A DNA stretch of 64,000 nucleotides, taken from NCBI GenBank assembly GCA_036172665.1, contig CM069875.1:21855806-21919805 (forward strand), read 5' to 3'. Source of the stretch: Prosopocoilus inquinatus (lineage: Eukaryota; Arthropoda; Insecta; Coleoptera; Lucanidae). Positions 1 to 12,407 of this stretch are shown in pieces. The stretch's first letter is position 1; each line of letters begins with the position of its first letter. Below the pieces are notes generated by a model. That model was not told where the DNA came from, ran no database searches, and was given only the letters and a program-made list of their open reading frames with translations. The translations under genes and the position numbers were made by a program.

Positions 1-783
1 TTTGTAAAACTGGACCTTAGAGACACGCAGGTTTTGTTTTCATGTAATCTAGACTTATTTTTCCCAATTTTTTTCCCCTTAGTTGCTATGGCTAGAGATA
101 CTTTTTCTAATATAATCCATAAGCTCTTAATATTCATTATTATCGGAATAACTAAAACGTGTTTCGCTTTTGGGAATTTATCGTTTCCAATTTTGTTTCA
201 TATATACATTATATATATTCTGTACATTGATACTGAGTAAATGAAATGATCTATTGTTAAAAAAATTAATTTAGTATTATGATCATTTAATTAAAAAAAT
301 AACTGAAAATATCACATTTGAAACTTTTCGAATGCTTGTAAAGTGTTCATTTTCATTTAAAAATATAAAGTTGGTAGTTTCTGATATTGTAAGAAGCATT
401 CTTGATACATAAAAAATTAAAATTAAATGACGACTCAGAACCGAATCAGCTATGAGAGCTCTGACCCAACATCACACTCGGAATGGTACAATTGTATCGC
501 TCCGGATCATTTACCCAATTTATTCCGATATCCGTGGTATAAAAATACACAAAGGTTTCCTTTCGCCTCTGGGAATCATATGTATCACGTATATAACCCA
601 ACTGCCGATTTAGTCTAGTCTTAGTCTTTAGTCTAAGTTGTCACTCCATTCAATGTATAACCCATACATAGAAATCTTATTAAGTTTTCCTCAACAAAAC
701 ATTCGTAGAAAACTGTAGTTTTGTTTGGTAATATTTTTTTTTACTTATTAATACAACATTTTTGCTTATAAAAGTGGAACTTA
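1..783. other. AT-rich sequence, no gene recognised
   Basis: I see no gene, RNA gene or inverted repeat here. Short open stretches (for example 427-618) have no recognisable domain and look like chance frames. The stretch ends at the TA dinucleotide (782-783) that is the left target duplication of the family-A element. Confidence 0.6.
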
Positions 784-1648
784 TACAGGGAGATTCAGGC
801 AACTCATTCACTAAAAGTTTACGGACTTCTCCTTTGAATATCTGTTTCATATTCTGCAGTTATAAGTTAACGATATGGATCTATCAAAATATAATATTTC
901 CAAATTTCGGACACTTCCGGTTATACCGGAAGTTGCTGTCAACTTTCTTATTTTAAATGAAATACCCCAATTTTTAATGCATTTTTGAAATCTTCATAAA
1001 ATTATAAAAATGTTTTGTGGAACATGTAATACAGAAAAATTAACCGTTTCCGAGGTATTTTCATTTTTTTTAATAATTCAGGCTTGTAGAACCTTGGTTA
1101 TGATACTGCCATCTTTGTGCAACAAAAACCATGATTCGCATTTTTGGCCTGTAATAGGCTACAGTAACATTCTTTCAGATCATGTCTAGTTTTGCACTTA
1201 ATTGTTTACAGGCTGGTTGAAAAGTAACATCTATTCGAACTAATTTCTACTGTCGAAAAGTCATGTTTTTTAAATGGAACGGCTAGTATATTTTTATACC
1301 ATGTGACATGTGATAGATGGCAGCATCATGAACAAGGTACTACAACTTTGAACTTTTTTTAAAAAATGGAAATATCTCAAAAACGGCTAATTTTTCTTGT
1401 ATCACATATTACACAAAATATTTTTAGAATTTCATGGAGATTTTAGAAATGCAATAAAAAATGGGATATTCTATTTAAAATAAGAAAGTTGACAGCAACT
1501 TCCGGTACAAGCGGAAGTGTCCCAAAGTTAAAAAATATTATATTTTAATAGATCATTATCGCTAACTTATAACCGCAAAATATAAAATAGAAATTCAAAG
1601 AGGAAGTTCGTAAACTTTTAATGAATGGGTTGCCTGAATCTCCCTGTA
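784..1648. mobile_element. Family A long-inverted-repeat element, copy 1 (non-autonomous)
   Basis: The element begins TACAGGGAGATTCAGGCAAC at 784 and ends with the inverse complement at 1648, flanked by TA on both sides (782-783, 1649-1650). That pattern is typical of Tc1/mariner-type insertions. The arms (784-about 1040 and about 1370-1648) are imperfect inverse copies that include the symmetric words ACTTCCGG and CCGGAAGT. No coding capacity is visible. Comparison with copy 2 at 14,148-15,653 shows that copy 1 has lost the centre of the original palindrome: at about 1,316 the left arm jumps straight to the GATGGCAGCATCAT word, which lies at 15,322 in copy 2. Boundaries are seen directly; the superfamily is inferred from the TA duplication. 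Confidence 0.85.
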
Positions 1649-3376
1649 TATCTTAACGTCGAAATAAATCCCTTATCTCTTAATTTACCTATGTACAAGG
1701 AAAACAACCAATCTTAAGAAAACCTTCAGTTAATGTCCAATTTAATGTACAATTCATTCTCATAGGGAACTTATTTAACGGCTGCATTTATTTTGCAATT
1801 TTTACAGCGCACATAACGTGAAAAACAGCTAGCCTCATTTCGCACGCTGTAATTTATTGAATTACATCCTTTACGATAGCCCCGAATACATGTAAGACGG
1901 GTAACAGCTGCCCACGTTCGTGGATTTAAAGTCTATCATCATTAAATTCTTCAGCGAAATAACGACGTCGTATATACTCTCAGATATCCATTTTACTATT
2001 TTTTCAGTTCCATTCAACAGACACGTCAAAGGAGTAGGCTGGTCCTATTTATTATACCTTGACTGTATGTATCCGTTTCTAAAGAGTGAGTATACTCAGA
2101 TATTGTAATATTTTGGAAACAATTTTTATTACTAGAAATTTTCAAGTCTTTAAAGAAAATTACAGTACAATAGGAAAAATAATTTCTCAAAAATTAACAA
2201 AATCTTGTGTTATTAGAATATAGTAGTAGTATTTTAGAATTATTAGTTATACAGTTAGTTAAAGTTTGTAGTATTTGCTGTCAGCCGTCTTATGCATCTA
2301 ATGGCCAGTTGCACTAAACACTTAAACTGAACTTAAATTTAACTATGTTTATAATGTGATATTTAAGATTATGTCCCTCACATTTTAAGCGGCGCTTAAG
2401 TTAAGCTCGGCTTAAGTGTCTCCCTTAGACGTATAGATAAATCAAGATTATAGCAAATGGACACGAAATTCACGGAATGACAAGTACAGTAAGAAAAGAG
2501 TGGTGGTTAGAAATTGTTCAGGCAAAATAAATTAGTGAAACTGTAGAGAAGAGATTTTAATAATGATAATAAATATATATATTTTGAATATAGCAAATCT
2601 ATGACCTGGCGGGGAAAGATGATTTCCTTGTTAAAGAATGTCTACTGGCATAAGGAAATTTCAATTTAAAATTTATTAATACATTGATCAATATGAGCAA
2701 TGAATTGCCAGTCGCTATCCACAGATGAACCTAAACTTTCTTTACTCCCTTACGTAGATATTTTGCAGAAATTATAACGGACGCGGGTTATTTCTTTATT
2801 AAAATTAGGGGTGGTACTCACCCGAAACCGATCAATAACGAAAAATCACCCCGTTTTATTACAGAAAATCCAACCTACTCTTTTGACCAACGACTCACCG
2901 CTGGAGAGCAATTTTCTTGTTCGGTAGCTAGTTTGAAGTGATATAGCCAAAAATGCTCTCGCATGCTTCCTCAAGAAACCGAAACAGGGGCCGTTGTTCG
3001 CCTGAAGATTGTCAAATTTTCCACTCTCGTTATCTCTCTTGTTATGAAGATTTCCTCCGGAATAACTTGTTGAAACTGTTTAATTAACTTAAAATTAATT
3101 AAATAAAAGAGAAAATATATTGAAATAAAAATAATACGAAAAGAAAACAGAATAACCAATGACGTGTGACGTTTACAAAATAATTCCTTTAAAATTACAT
3201 CAAAATTAAACACGAGAAAATAAAATTTTACAAAAATAATGATAAAAAGGGAGAAAGAGAAAAGGATTAATCTATCAACTGCAGCGATTAGTTTTTAAGC
3301 GTTATTAAACTGACATACCAATCGTAGTCTAATAATAATTTTCTTCTCGTAATCCCAAAATTTAACGACACACAGA
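1649..3376. other. Unannotated AT-rich stretch
   Basis: No gene is supported. Around 2,300-2,420 there is a run of related words (ACTTAAACTGAACTTAAATTTAAC, then the inverse-sense CTTAAGTTAAGCTCGGCTTAAG; both are separated into short pieces here only by sequence identity) preceded by GGCCAGTTGCACTAAACAC. It resembles one end of a degraded MITE, but I cannot define the other end. A short frame on the minus strand at 2,971-3,213 has no recognisable domain. Confidence 0.45.
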
Positions 3377-3378
3377 AT

Positions 3379-3912
3379 GGGGCCTATTCTGTAACATTGA
3401 TATGCATATCAATTGCTATGCGTCTTCAAGGTCTTCAATAATTGAAGAGAATTTGAATTGAAGAGATGCACAACTTATGGATTGCGCATACGCTGCCAAT
3501 TTTAAGGTTATCGTAATTTATTTGTACTTATAGGGAGAAATAGAAAAACGACTAACAATTTGACCTTCCAAATCCATACTAAAATCACGCTTCTTCGAAC
3601 CTTTCACTTGACGGCAACCCGACGTCTAATTATGGACAAATTTTTATTTATTAATCCTGCACTCTTACGCATGTACCGCCGAGAGCTGTATATCTTCGCA
3701 GATGGTTTTAAAATGCATTTACATTGACGCCTGGAAAATGATATTTCTGCATACGTAAAAACAGTGTTCATTTTTGTGACAACGTTTCAATTTGCTAGAC
3801 AACACGGCCTCTTCGATTAATTGATATGCTTAGCAAGTGACTTTGCAAGGTCACGTCTCATATCACTAATTGTTACGTTTCAAGTCCATATCAATGTTAC
3901 AGAATAGACCCC
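3379..3912. mobile_element. MITE-like element with about 30-bp terminal inverted repeats (family L)
   Basis: The left terminus, GGGGCCTATTCTGTAACATT at 3,379, is matched by its inverse complement ending at 3,912, with one change in the first eight bases and identity through ATTGATATG. The interior has no reading frame of note. It contains further symmetric words such as GATATGCATATC just inside the left end. The flanks (AAT and ATT) are themselves mirror images, so the target duplication cannot be read unambiguously. The small size (534 bp) and lack of coding sequence fit a non-autonomous DNA transposon. I do not assign a superfamily. Confidence 0.75.
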
Positions 3913-3914
3913 AT

Positions 3915-5977
3915 TTTATATAAAAACAAAATGAGGATTTTTTGTTAGAACTGTTTAATTACAAAACACCCTGCGTGAGAAAGCTTTTGCCTTCACTTCG
4001 GGCGTATCAAACTTGGGAAAAAATTACAGAATTTAATTTTAAGAAAATTGAATGTTGAGTTCAAATTAGGAACGCTCAGAATGACTTAAGACGAGTGCTC
4101 TTTCTCCTTAAGCTTATTCGAAATCCCACGTAACAAGTACCATTAATTCAAGTGTTAAAGGTTTTTATTAACATTCAAGCTGCGTCTCGCCGCCTTCCCT
4201 CGGGACGTTTTTACCACAAGTACCTCCGTCCACTAGGTGGCGCAGTGATGGCGTTCAGGGTTGTTTTTTACCTGAGCGTCCCACGCGCGTCCGATACACT
4301 ACATGAGAATCGCATCGTCCCTTTCCTTCGTTCAAAAAAAAAAATGAAACGAAAATGTATCGTATCGTATTTCATCCAATGCGCGAAATTAAAGAAAGAC
4401 ATGTACTTTCCTCGTGAAAAGGACTGTCGTTGCATTTCTCACCCTGTCACTTATCTTCTAAAGATTACATAAAAGATTAAATAAAATTAAAAACTTTCTC
4501 ATTATACGTTTTGGAATTTCGAATTCTTATAAAATGATGGAAAGTAGAAATTGTACGAACGGTTTTTGAATTTAACCGTAAAAGGACCGCACAGGATCGG
4601 AGCGAAAAGTCTTGTCACTGGCAATATATTTCGTCCAAGAATATCTGGCATACGGTCATGGTACGATCCAGTACCTAATGGATATGTGCTAAGTGATAAT
4701 TCTACGGTGACAGTGTTTTTTGATATGTCGGGGCTGTTACGGCCCTATTACCTACTTACTTGATCACACTCGTGACTGTACATTATCAAAATATTGGCTT
4801 TTGGTATACTATACATTTCAAACTTCTTCTTAAATCAGTTTACAAATACAAAATCGAAAGGATGTATAATAATGATTCATACCACTTTAGTTAATAATTC
4901 TATGTTATCTCACGAGATGACTGCCGTTTAACGCAAAAATTTTACGCAGCAAAACAAGAAGCTTTTGCTTGGAATAATACATCCTATTTTAATTTCAGAC
5001 GTTTCAAAGCGATGTACTCGTACGACATTCGGGCGGTGTAGCGTAATATGAACATTATAATACGCTTGAAGAAAAATTTATTGTAATACATGATATACGG
5101 TAAACGTGCTATGAAATTTGGTTTAAGGTACTCTCATGAATTTTATGAAACTGCAGAAATGCCACTTTATCATTTTCATCTTGTTTAACAAACAATGCGA
5201 ACTAAAAGTAAGGTTCGTGTTTACTACTGGAAAGAAAGAAAACGAGCTTCAACTGAGAAGGATTTGTGTCACTAAACGGAGCTTATTTTTGATGCAAGAT
5301 TTATTTACGCCGTCATAAACTCGCTTGTATGCATTTAGATGTTTTCCCCGGAAAAACAGATAAGAAAAGCGTCACGAAACGCGAATTATTCGAGACGAGA
5401 AGTTTTCTGACGCGGTTGACGCACAACAAATCGAAGGTGCAGACGTTCGGGCCCAATCAATCGATCCGTGAAGAGTTCGATTTGCTCGCGGACAACGAGC
5501 GTAAATTTTCGTCGCTCGTCGCGATGATTTCACGGCGTCGGCGGAAAAACAAATATGAGCATTGCCGGAGTAAAATGTATCAGAGTTTAGCGAACCGTGG
5601 GAAATGTGAAAATCGTGTACGTCCTTTTATATCTGCTGCCGCTACACGAATTTCACGGATAATGTGCGTGATATCTGAATTTATTATATCAAAGAGAGAC
5701 GGCGGCGTTCGAGGGCGCCGACAGATTTACGACGAAGTTTGAATTTGGCTTTTCGTTTACACATTTTTTTTCTTTCCACCCGCGAGGGTTGTTTAGTTTA
5801 TTTTCTTCTCTGTCATTTTCGCTTTGGAGGGGGAGTAAATCCTGATTATCGTAAATTTCAATGTAACGTTCATTTTTGTACATAATTCATTACGGTTTAC
5901 TCGGTTTAAAAAAAATTATGCTGCCGTGGTTTATAAAGATGTACATTATTTTTATCAGTATCTGAATTGTAAGTATG
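3915..5977. other. Mostly single-copy stretch with two unexplained open frames
   Basis: No repeat boundary is visible. Two plus-strand open frames stand out from the AT-rich background. One, at 4,152-4,472, has 106 codons. The other, at 5,329-5,742, has 137 codons, lies in sequence richer in CpG than its surroundings and is rich in Arg and Lys. Neither shows a domain, signal peptide or repeat I can name, and neither is bounded by convincing splice sites or a TATA box. They could be parts of exons or chance frames in a GC-richer island. I give neither a gene call. Confidence 0.4.
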
Positions 5978-5979
5978 TA

Positions 5980-6632
5980 CAGTTGCGAACAGAAAATTTT
6001 AGACATCATTGTCATTCCACCAACGTAACAGTGTGAACCAGGCTTTAGGAGCAATTAACCTCACTTTTGGCTTCAGACAAATACGTATTAATCGCAGAAT
6101 TTAATCGAATACGATTCAGTAGCAGGTAGTTTTTGTCTGTCTCAGTAATCTCTCGAAGTGTTAAAAAATGGACAATAATTATAACTATAACAGATAAAAT
6201 AGCGACATCTTACTATCGCTTTTTGACCTGACATTGCAGTAGGATAGACAAATTGAAGCGGGATTTGCTCCTAATAAGTCACCCATGCAAGGCGGCCATG
6301 CTTGCTGTCAAAGCATAATGAAAATTTTTTAGAAAAATTTTGTGCAAATCGAAGAAGCCCCAAGCAGGGCTGAAACAGCTGTCCAGAGGCTGCTCGAGGT
6401 TTTCACTGCAATTAAAAACGATTTGCACAAAATTTTTCTAAAATATAACTATAACATTATTAAAATTTGATACATCTAATAATTTACGCCTGACAGAAAA
6501 GAAACTTGAAAATTTAATTTTCTAACGTCAATCAAAATGATAACAAAGTTTGGTTTCCACCAAGAAAGGTTTCTCATTCTTACGTTAGTTAGCTAGATGA
6601 CATTGGTGACCGAAATATTCTGTCCGCAACTG
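5980..6632. mobile_element. Family C inverted-repeat element (TA target site)
   Basis: The ends are CAGTTGCGAACAGAAAATTT on the left and the inverse complement of CAGTTGCGGACAGAATATTT on the right, each next to TA (5,978-5,979 and 6,633-6,634). The interior includes a nested 22-bp inverted repeat, listed separately. No transposase frame is present, so it would depend on an enzyme supplied elsewhere. A fragment of the same family lies in inverse orientation at about 63,655-63,740, which shows that this is a dispersed repeat. Confidence 0.8.
6330..6440. repeat. Nested hairpin inside the family C element
   Basis: A perfect 22-base inverted repeat, TAGAAAAATTTTGTGCAAATCG at 6,330-6,351 against its complement at 6,419-6,440 (the quoted arm exceeds its core TTTTGTGCAAATC only by A/T flank), encloses a 67-base loop that is unusually GC-rich for this window. 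The loop may be a separate small insertion within family C or a structural part of it. One copy alone cannot decide. Confidence 0.7.
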
Positions 6633-6651
6633 TACATATCTACAACTCCTA

Positions 6652-7885
6652 TGGCCGGTTTCACAAAGCTTCGTTAAATATTTAAGTTCCGATTAACTCT
6701 GTAATGAATGATTAAATAGGAAAACAACCGCATTTAACGATGATTAACTTAACGATGATTACTAAACAGCTCACTCTCTAATCGGTCGTCAAGTAGTCTT
6801 AATGCTCCGTTGAGTGTTTCACAAAGCTCGATTAAGAGATAACGCTTTGTTTACCTCTCTCTAATCAGGCGTTAGATTAATCGATAGAATTACAGCGATT
6901 AAAAAGTAACGAGTGAATTTTCCATAGTTATTATTAAGCTTTTTTGATATAAAAATTCCACACATGTATCTAAAAAATAATTATAATTTTATTTAAAAAT
7001 GTAACGTACCTTAAATATGAAAAATAATGACATTTCTGTACTTTTTACTCACTTGGTTTATTGATTAATTTTTATGACACTATTTCGGAAATTATTTTCA
7101 AGAACAAACAATTCGAAATTATTTCAAAATGTCTGCAACCCCACTTTCTTCTCTGATGATAAAGAAATGCCTCCTTAAGGTGGGATTCATTTTATAAGAG
7201 ACAGAAATAATCCTTTTAATGATTTGGATGATAATGAATTTAACGTATCGCTTTTCCAAAGGAGTTATGGAACTCTTTGGTCCCACACTAGAACCTGCAA
7301 CAAGCAAAAATAAATTTATTTTATGATACAAATCAGTTGCTGATAAACTTGCGTTATTATCCACTGAAATATTTCAACAGCTGATTCCTGATACTTTCAG
7401 AAACCATCGATACTTAGAATAATTCGTCGTGTCGTGTCTTTTTTCATTGGCACCACAGATTGTACCCCATGTTAAAATTATTTCACCTGGTGGTAATCCC
7501 GCTGAGCTGTACCACAACAGAAAATATGTCTTTGCCATATATGTTCAAGTAATTCAACTGCACTAGTTTCCTTCCTCCCTTTCTTTCTTCATTTTTAAAA
7601 ATCATTAACTGCATTAATGCGAAGAATTTAGGATCTATTTATTTATTTTGAGTTTCTAACCTCACGCTACCTGACTGCAGGCGAGGCCATATCGGACAGA
7701 TTACTTTAAAGCGGTGTCAAAGTGGCAATTTTTCGATGTTGCCAAACGTAAACTCCAATTAGTTAATCAAAGATTAACATAATAGTTTTTTGTTTTGTGA
7801 AACAGCATCAAATTTTTAACACTGATTAAACTTAACGGCTGATTAGTTAATCAACGCTTTAACAAAGCTTTGTGAAACCGGCCAC
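6652..7885. mobile_element. Inverted-repeat DNA element, about 1.2 kb (family M)
   Basis: TGGCCGGTTTCACAAAGCTT at 6,652-6,671 is mirrored exactly at the right end, and the similarity continues inward with GTTAA and GATTAAC words. The interior is AT-rich and carries many variants of GATTAA/TTAATC, like subterminal transposase-binding repeats. A minus-strand open frame at 7,119-7,364 has no recognisable domain and may be a remnant. I could not read a convincing target duplication (TAT on the left, ACT on the right), so the superfamily is left open. Confidence 0.75.
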
Positions 7886-9529
7886 TAATCTTATCATTTA
7901 AACATTTTTCTACTTTACTTCAATGCCGAGTTTCTACTATAATCATAAGTGTGCTCATATACCTATGTATACTAATGGAATTGTAAGAGGTCAAAACTTC
8001 TGTGCCTATGCAACCACTCGAACTTATGGTTATTTCCAAGCCTGTTGTAATACAGAGTGGTGATAAAGTCCCGCGATATACTCCTAATTTTTTTATTTAA
8101 AATTTTCTTATGCAACGTCCTGAAACAAGTAATTTTTTTTATTTTGAAAAGGCACATGTTAGTTTTCTTGATCATCATTTGTCCTTCCGCTGAAACTCTT
8201 GTTTAATGACAATTTTAATTTTTGATGATAGCTTATAAACTGCTTTATCGTAGAAATCCCGTTGGTTGACAAACCCACTATATCACAAGTTTCTGAATCG
8301 TCTAGTGTAAATTAAAAGCAAACATATTCTTTTACCCGTGAAAATATTAGTGCTATACCTAAATTACTTAACCGATAATGTATAAACTATAACACTTCTT
8401 TTATCTTTCACACATTTTCTATGGCCACAGTACCAAAGTTCTGGATTCAATACAAAATTGCTTTCCTAACTCAATTGTTACGACTTCATGTTGTAAAGTA
8501 ATCGTTTTCAATTAAATTAGAATGACTTAATTTAATAGTGTTTATGAACACTTGCCGAATTAATTGACTAGTATACCAGTATATAACAATAATATACTAC
8601 ATTAAATACAACAGAATTTACCGTTTAAATGGTTTTCTAACAATCCACCCCATTTAACATAATCCATCCCACTCCAGTGTTTTCTGTTGTTCATTTCCGA
8701 CAACGATTCAATTATTATTTAATCACACTTTTATTTACAATAATGATTTACTTTTAATTAATCCTTTTATGCTGATTGTTTCAGTATTTTATTTTCTTTA
8801 AAAAAGACGATACTTCTGTACTAAACACAAATTAAAATTTTACGTTTCAGTTAGCATTTGAAATTTCGTATTACCATCGGGTTGTATTTATTTATAATGC
8901 CACATAGCTTATAAATTATCTATACTATTTACATTGTACGGAGCGGAAGCATCCGACTGAACATATAAATAATGTTGGGCAGTGTACATTTGAAATGTTC
9001 CGGTCGAATGACGATGATACTAAACTTGTTTGGTCAACAGTATCGATAATAGGATCTCAGCGGATTGCCTCGAGGTGGATGGAGGAAGGATCATACTCAC
9101 ACATCCTTGTATTACATCCATTTCCGTCACTTGAAGGCCCACAAGGCATACATACACATGCTAGGTATCTTCAGTGTGCTTGCACGGTTTATAATAAACA
9201 GTTGGAGATGAGACGATACAGTACATATGTACAGGTATGGAAACTCAAATTACTGCAGGAATAACTAAACCGTATAACCATTATATGAAAGTTACGTCTT
9301 GTTTTTATTGTTTCTTTATGGTTAAAAAATTACTGAAATAGAAAGTTGTTAAATTTAGATTTTTTTTTATTTGGGAATGTTGGTCAAAAGCAGCACATTT
9401 GTGGACCTGTAAGTTTGTGGATCTGTAACTTTTTTAAATATAAACTTTTTCGTTATTTGCGTGATCCTATTTATTACAACATTTACAACATTCTCTACAG
9501 AACTGAAGTTGCTTCTGCTGTTAGAATTG
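7886..9529. other. AT-rich sequence, no gene recognised
   Basis: I see no inverted-repeat boundary and no RNA gene. The open frame at 8,995-9,264 (89 codons, plus strand) is somewhat GC-richer but has no domain I can recognise. Overlapping frames on both strands near 9,350-9,630 come from the palindromic-word cluster that follows. Confidence 0.4.
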
Positions 9530-9990
9530 TGTCGTTCATGAACGAATGAATCAGTCCGAACGATTCGTCCATTTTGTTCATTGTAATGCCATTCGTGAAC
9601 GAACGGATCTTCTCGAGCAAAGCGATTCAAATTCATTTGACTGATTTGATTCAGATGAACGAACTGAACGAATTCTCACGTCGGCGCCACGCGCCGTAAC
9701 ACAATTTTATTCGTAACGTTTTCGAAATACTTCTTCGTCACTGTGTAAGATAAACTAGAAATGATTAATTTCATATAAGTGTACATACATTAACGAAACA
9801 CGTTTCTAAAATACGTTAATGCAAGTCAGTGGGGGTTTAGAATCCAGTATATTAAACTCGCTCGTTTCGTTCATCTCGTTCACTGAATTAAAACATTCGT
9901 TCGTTAGGAATTCATACTTAAAAAACGAATCTTTTTGGATCGTTCATAATATTAATCGTTCAATAGACCAGAATAGTCGCCTTCTCGAAA
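9530..9990. repeat. Cluster of GTTCATGAACGAA-type palindromic words
   Basis: Within about 460 bp the words GTTCATGAACGAA, TTCGTGAACGAACG, GATGAACGAACTGAACGAA, TCGTTTCGTTCATCTCGTTC and ATTCGTTCGTT recur in both orientations. Dense subterminal repeats of one short word are characteristic of hAT and some other cut-and-paste elements, where they bind transposase. I do not see a clear pair of terminal inverted repeats or an 8-bp duplication, so I call only the repeat cluster. An alternative is a cluster of protein-binding sites unrelated to transposition. Confidence 0.6.
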
Positions 9991-10365
9991 TCCAGATTGA
10001 TGAATGTAAGTTTTCTTCTTGACCATGTTGAAAGCTGGAAGTTCAAATGATATCTAATTAATTTGTCTTATTAAAATAAATTTTTCATTTTACGCTAAAC
10101 AAAAAGCCTTTTTATTTAAGCAATACAGTCAGTGCGTCGTAGTTGTAAATAATGCCATCGCGTATTTCGATAAATACTGAGATAAAGCAATCGATTTCAC
10201 GTTAAGTATCCCTAGATACTGGAGCGGTCGCTCTCAATTATCTTTGTCTTTCTCGTCTTTAGCTAAATATACATAAATCTTTGCCCTTATACAGACGGCT
10301 ATATGACATTGCAGCGTAGAGAATGTATGCATCGTTCTATTCATGCAAAAACTAAGTGAACGACA
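9991..10365. other. No gene recognised
   Basis: AT-rich sequence without a supported gene, RNA gene or repeat boundary. Confidence 0.5.
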
Positions 10366-10562
10366 GAAATTTGGAAGTTTTTCTCACGTACCAACCACAA
10401 ACCTTTGCACACCCTTCGCTGAAACTACGGTTAGCTGTAACCACACGTTTGTTATATTCTAAATGAAGGATAGAAATTTGGAACGTTTGCTTCAAAAGTA
10501 CCAGCCACATACTCTTCTCCAAAACTACGGTTTGATGCAACCCTACATTTGTTACATTCTTC
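10366..10562. repeat. Two-unit direct tandem repeat, about 105-bp period
   Basis: Both units start with AGAAATTTGGAA. In each, CACGTACCAACCACA or AAAGTACCAGCCACA is followed by AAACTACGGTT, then GCAACC or GTAACC, then TTTGTTA-ATTCT. The units are clearly divergent, so the duplication is not recent. A minus-strand open frame crosses both units, but it has no recognisable domain and probably follows from the repeat. Confidence 0.7.
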
Positions 10563-11893
10563 GATTGTTTTAGTTTCTCGACCATCTTTTTTCTCTCTCT
10601 TTCCATATTAGTGGGACGAATCTCCCAGATATTTTGGTGGTTTGTCCTGTTTTCTCCCAAATAATGGGAGATGAAAATACCGGCTGTGAATTACCTTATT
10701 TAACTAAGGTCCGATCTTTCCACTCCCTTATACTCGTGAATTTATTTATCCCATAAAATACTCGGAAAGAATTGAATAGACCAATAAGACCGCTGGCTGG
10801 AAAACAAATATCATACCAAATTGCGGGCCGGATTATAATTCGAACTTGAAAGGGACAGATCGCTAGACTAGACTAGAGCTTGAGTTCTATATTCGAGGTT
10901 GACTCAACATTGATTTGTACTTGTTCAGTTATAACTGCACACTCAAGTTATGGGAATTTACTAGAGAGAACAAAAAATCATAATTCAATCGGTATTATCA
11001 AGATATTAAGATCAGCTGGTAACACTGCTAATCCACTTAGTACGCAGTACCATTAATTTGTGACATTGTTAGAAATTTGTAGCGCCAAAAGTTTTCTGAG
11101 TAAGTGCCTAGTTAATTAATGTAGTTACCTACATATAAATTCTTCAATTAATTACCCGAGCAACAAAGACGACCGCAATTAGAAACTCTTGTTTGTCGTA
11201 ATACACTCCTCTTGTGCAGTAATTTTATTTAAACGAAGCAGTCGCAGATAAGATGTCGTAATTCGGCGTAATTTAAATCAAGGCGCGTTGCAGGAGCGGG
11301 AAAACGGCAAAGAACAAGGATGGAGAAGTAAATCGAATTCATTAGCGACATATGCCCTGGTATAAGTTTATTAATGCCAAGCCTGCTAATGAGCGCCGAT
11401 TCGATTATGCCTTAATCGACTAATTGGAATTAGTGTGCTGGTTTTTGCTTAAAGACGGCAAAGAAACGCATCGAACGGCTTAGTTCGGTTTCAGATTTTA
11501 ATCTCTCCCTTTTGCGGCGGCCATAGTTTCGCAGTATCGAGATTAACATCAGGATTAAATTCACCGCCGAATGCCTCGGGAAGTTGAGCGATTTTTCCCG
11601 TTTGGGCTTGCGGTCCTAGGAGGGGTAACTTTATGCCCGAATGCCGTGCAGATTAAATCTTAAATTGAAACACGAGTTCGGCGTTTTCTTGAAATTGCCT
11701 CACAATTTGTTTTCGGCGAGATGAAACATTGTTTTGTCTGTAATTAAGCCTTGTACAAATAGTGTAGAGATATGAATTGCTACAAATTGCTGTGCTGATT
11801 TAACGAATTTATCCGCTAACCCTCCCTCTAAATGAATTCATGTTGAAACAAAATCTTAACGCACAGGGATGCTGATAAATGGTCACAAACATT
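10563..11893. other. Non-repetitive stretch with a GC-richer island (about 11,160-11,720)
   Basis: No gene is supported. The part at about 11,160-11,720 has more GC than the flanks and no inverted-repeat structure. It is rich in TAATTA/AATTAG words of the type bound by homeodomain proteins. That texture is common in insect cis-regulatory DNA, but this is inference from composition only. Confidence 0.35.
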
Positions 11894-11896
11894 GTA

Positions 11897-12039
11897 CTAT
11901 GCCCACCAAAAAAATCTGGGACAACTGTCTAAGCCATTCATCTTGTCATTTAAAGCTTGTTTCTTTGGTAATGTAAAAACACGTCGTTATATTTACAGTA
12001 GGACATATTACATGTCCCAGTTTTTTTTGGCCGGCATAG
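11897..12039. mobile_element. Small MITE, about 143 bp
   Basis: CTATGCCCACCAAAAAAA at the left is mirrored by TTTTTTTTGGCCGGCATAG at the right, followed on both arms by CTGGGACA in the matching sense. TA flanks both ends (11,895-11,896 and 12,040-12,041), as for Tc1/mariner-type MITEs. There is no coding sequence. Confidence 0.8.
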
Positions 12040-12041
12040 TA

Positions 12042-12407
12042 CATCCTTTTGTAGGAAAAATTTCATAGCAGTCATAAAATTAAGGGTGTAATTAAATTAG
12101 TTTCACATATTAATACCGCAAGTTCCTCATCATGTAAGAGAATTAATGCTGCAACTACCAAAAGTCTGGCTCAAAAATAAAAAATTTACCTAGTGGAGGA
12201 GTATTGACTCTTTTGTTTGAGAACTTTTGGTCGGCCGTGCACAAAAACAACGTTATAAAACAAAATTCCAGCAAAATTCAAGATCAATTGCTTGATCGCA
12301 TTTTAAAAGCTTTATGGGAACACAATAAAATAGAATCACCGACCCATTAAAGACGACAGTTCAAATTGACAACCTCTCGGTCGTGGCCCGTGTGTGGATT
12401 ATAATTA
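12042..12407. other. Spacer with a weak inverted repeat
   Basis: ACCAAAAGTCTGGCTCAAA (near 12,158) faces TTTGAGAACTTTTGGT (near 12,220), an imperfect inverted repeat that may be the relic of another tiny element. Nothing else is recognisable before the TA at 12,406-12,407 that flanks the mariner-like element. Confidence 0.45.

Noticed and set aside
4152..4472. 106-codon open frame
   Set aside because: No family signature, and composition and context resemble non-coding DNA.
5329..5742. 137-codon open frame in a GC-richer island
   Set aside because: No recognisable domain, no splice or promoter support, and raised GC lengthens chance frames. Kept only as a note on the region.
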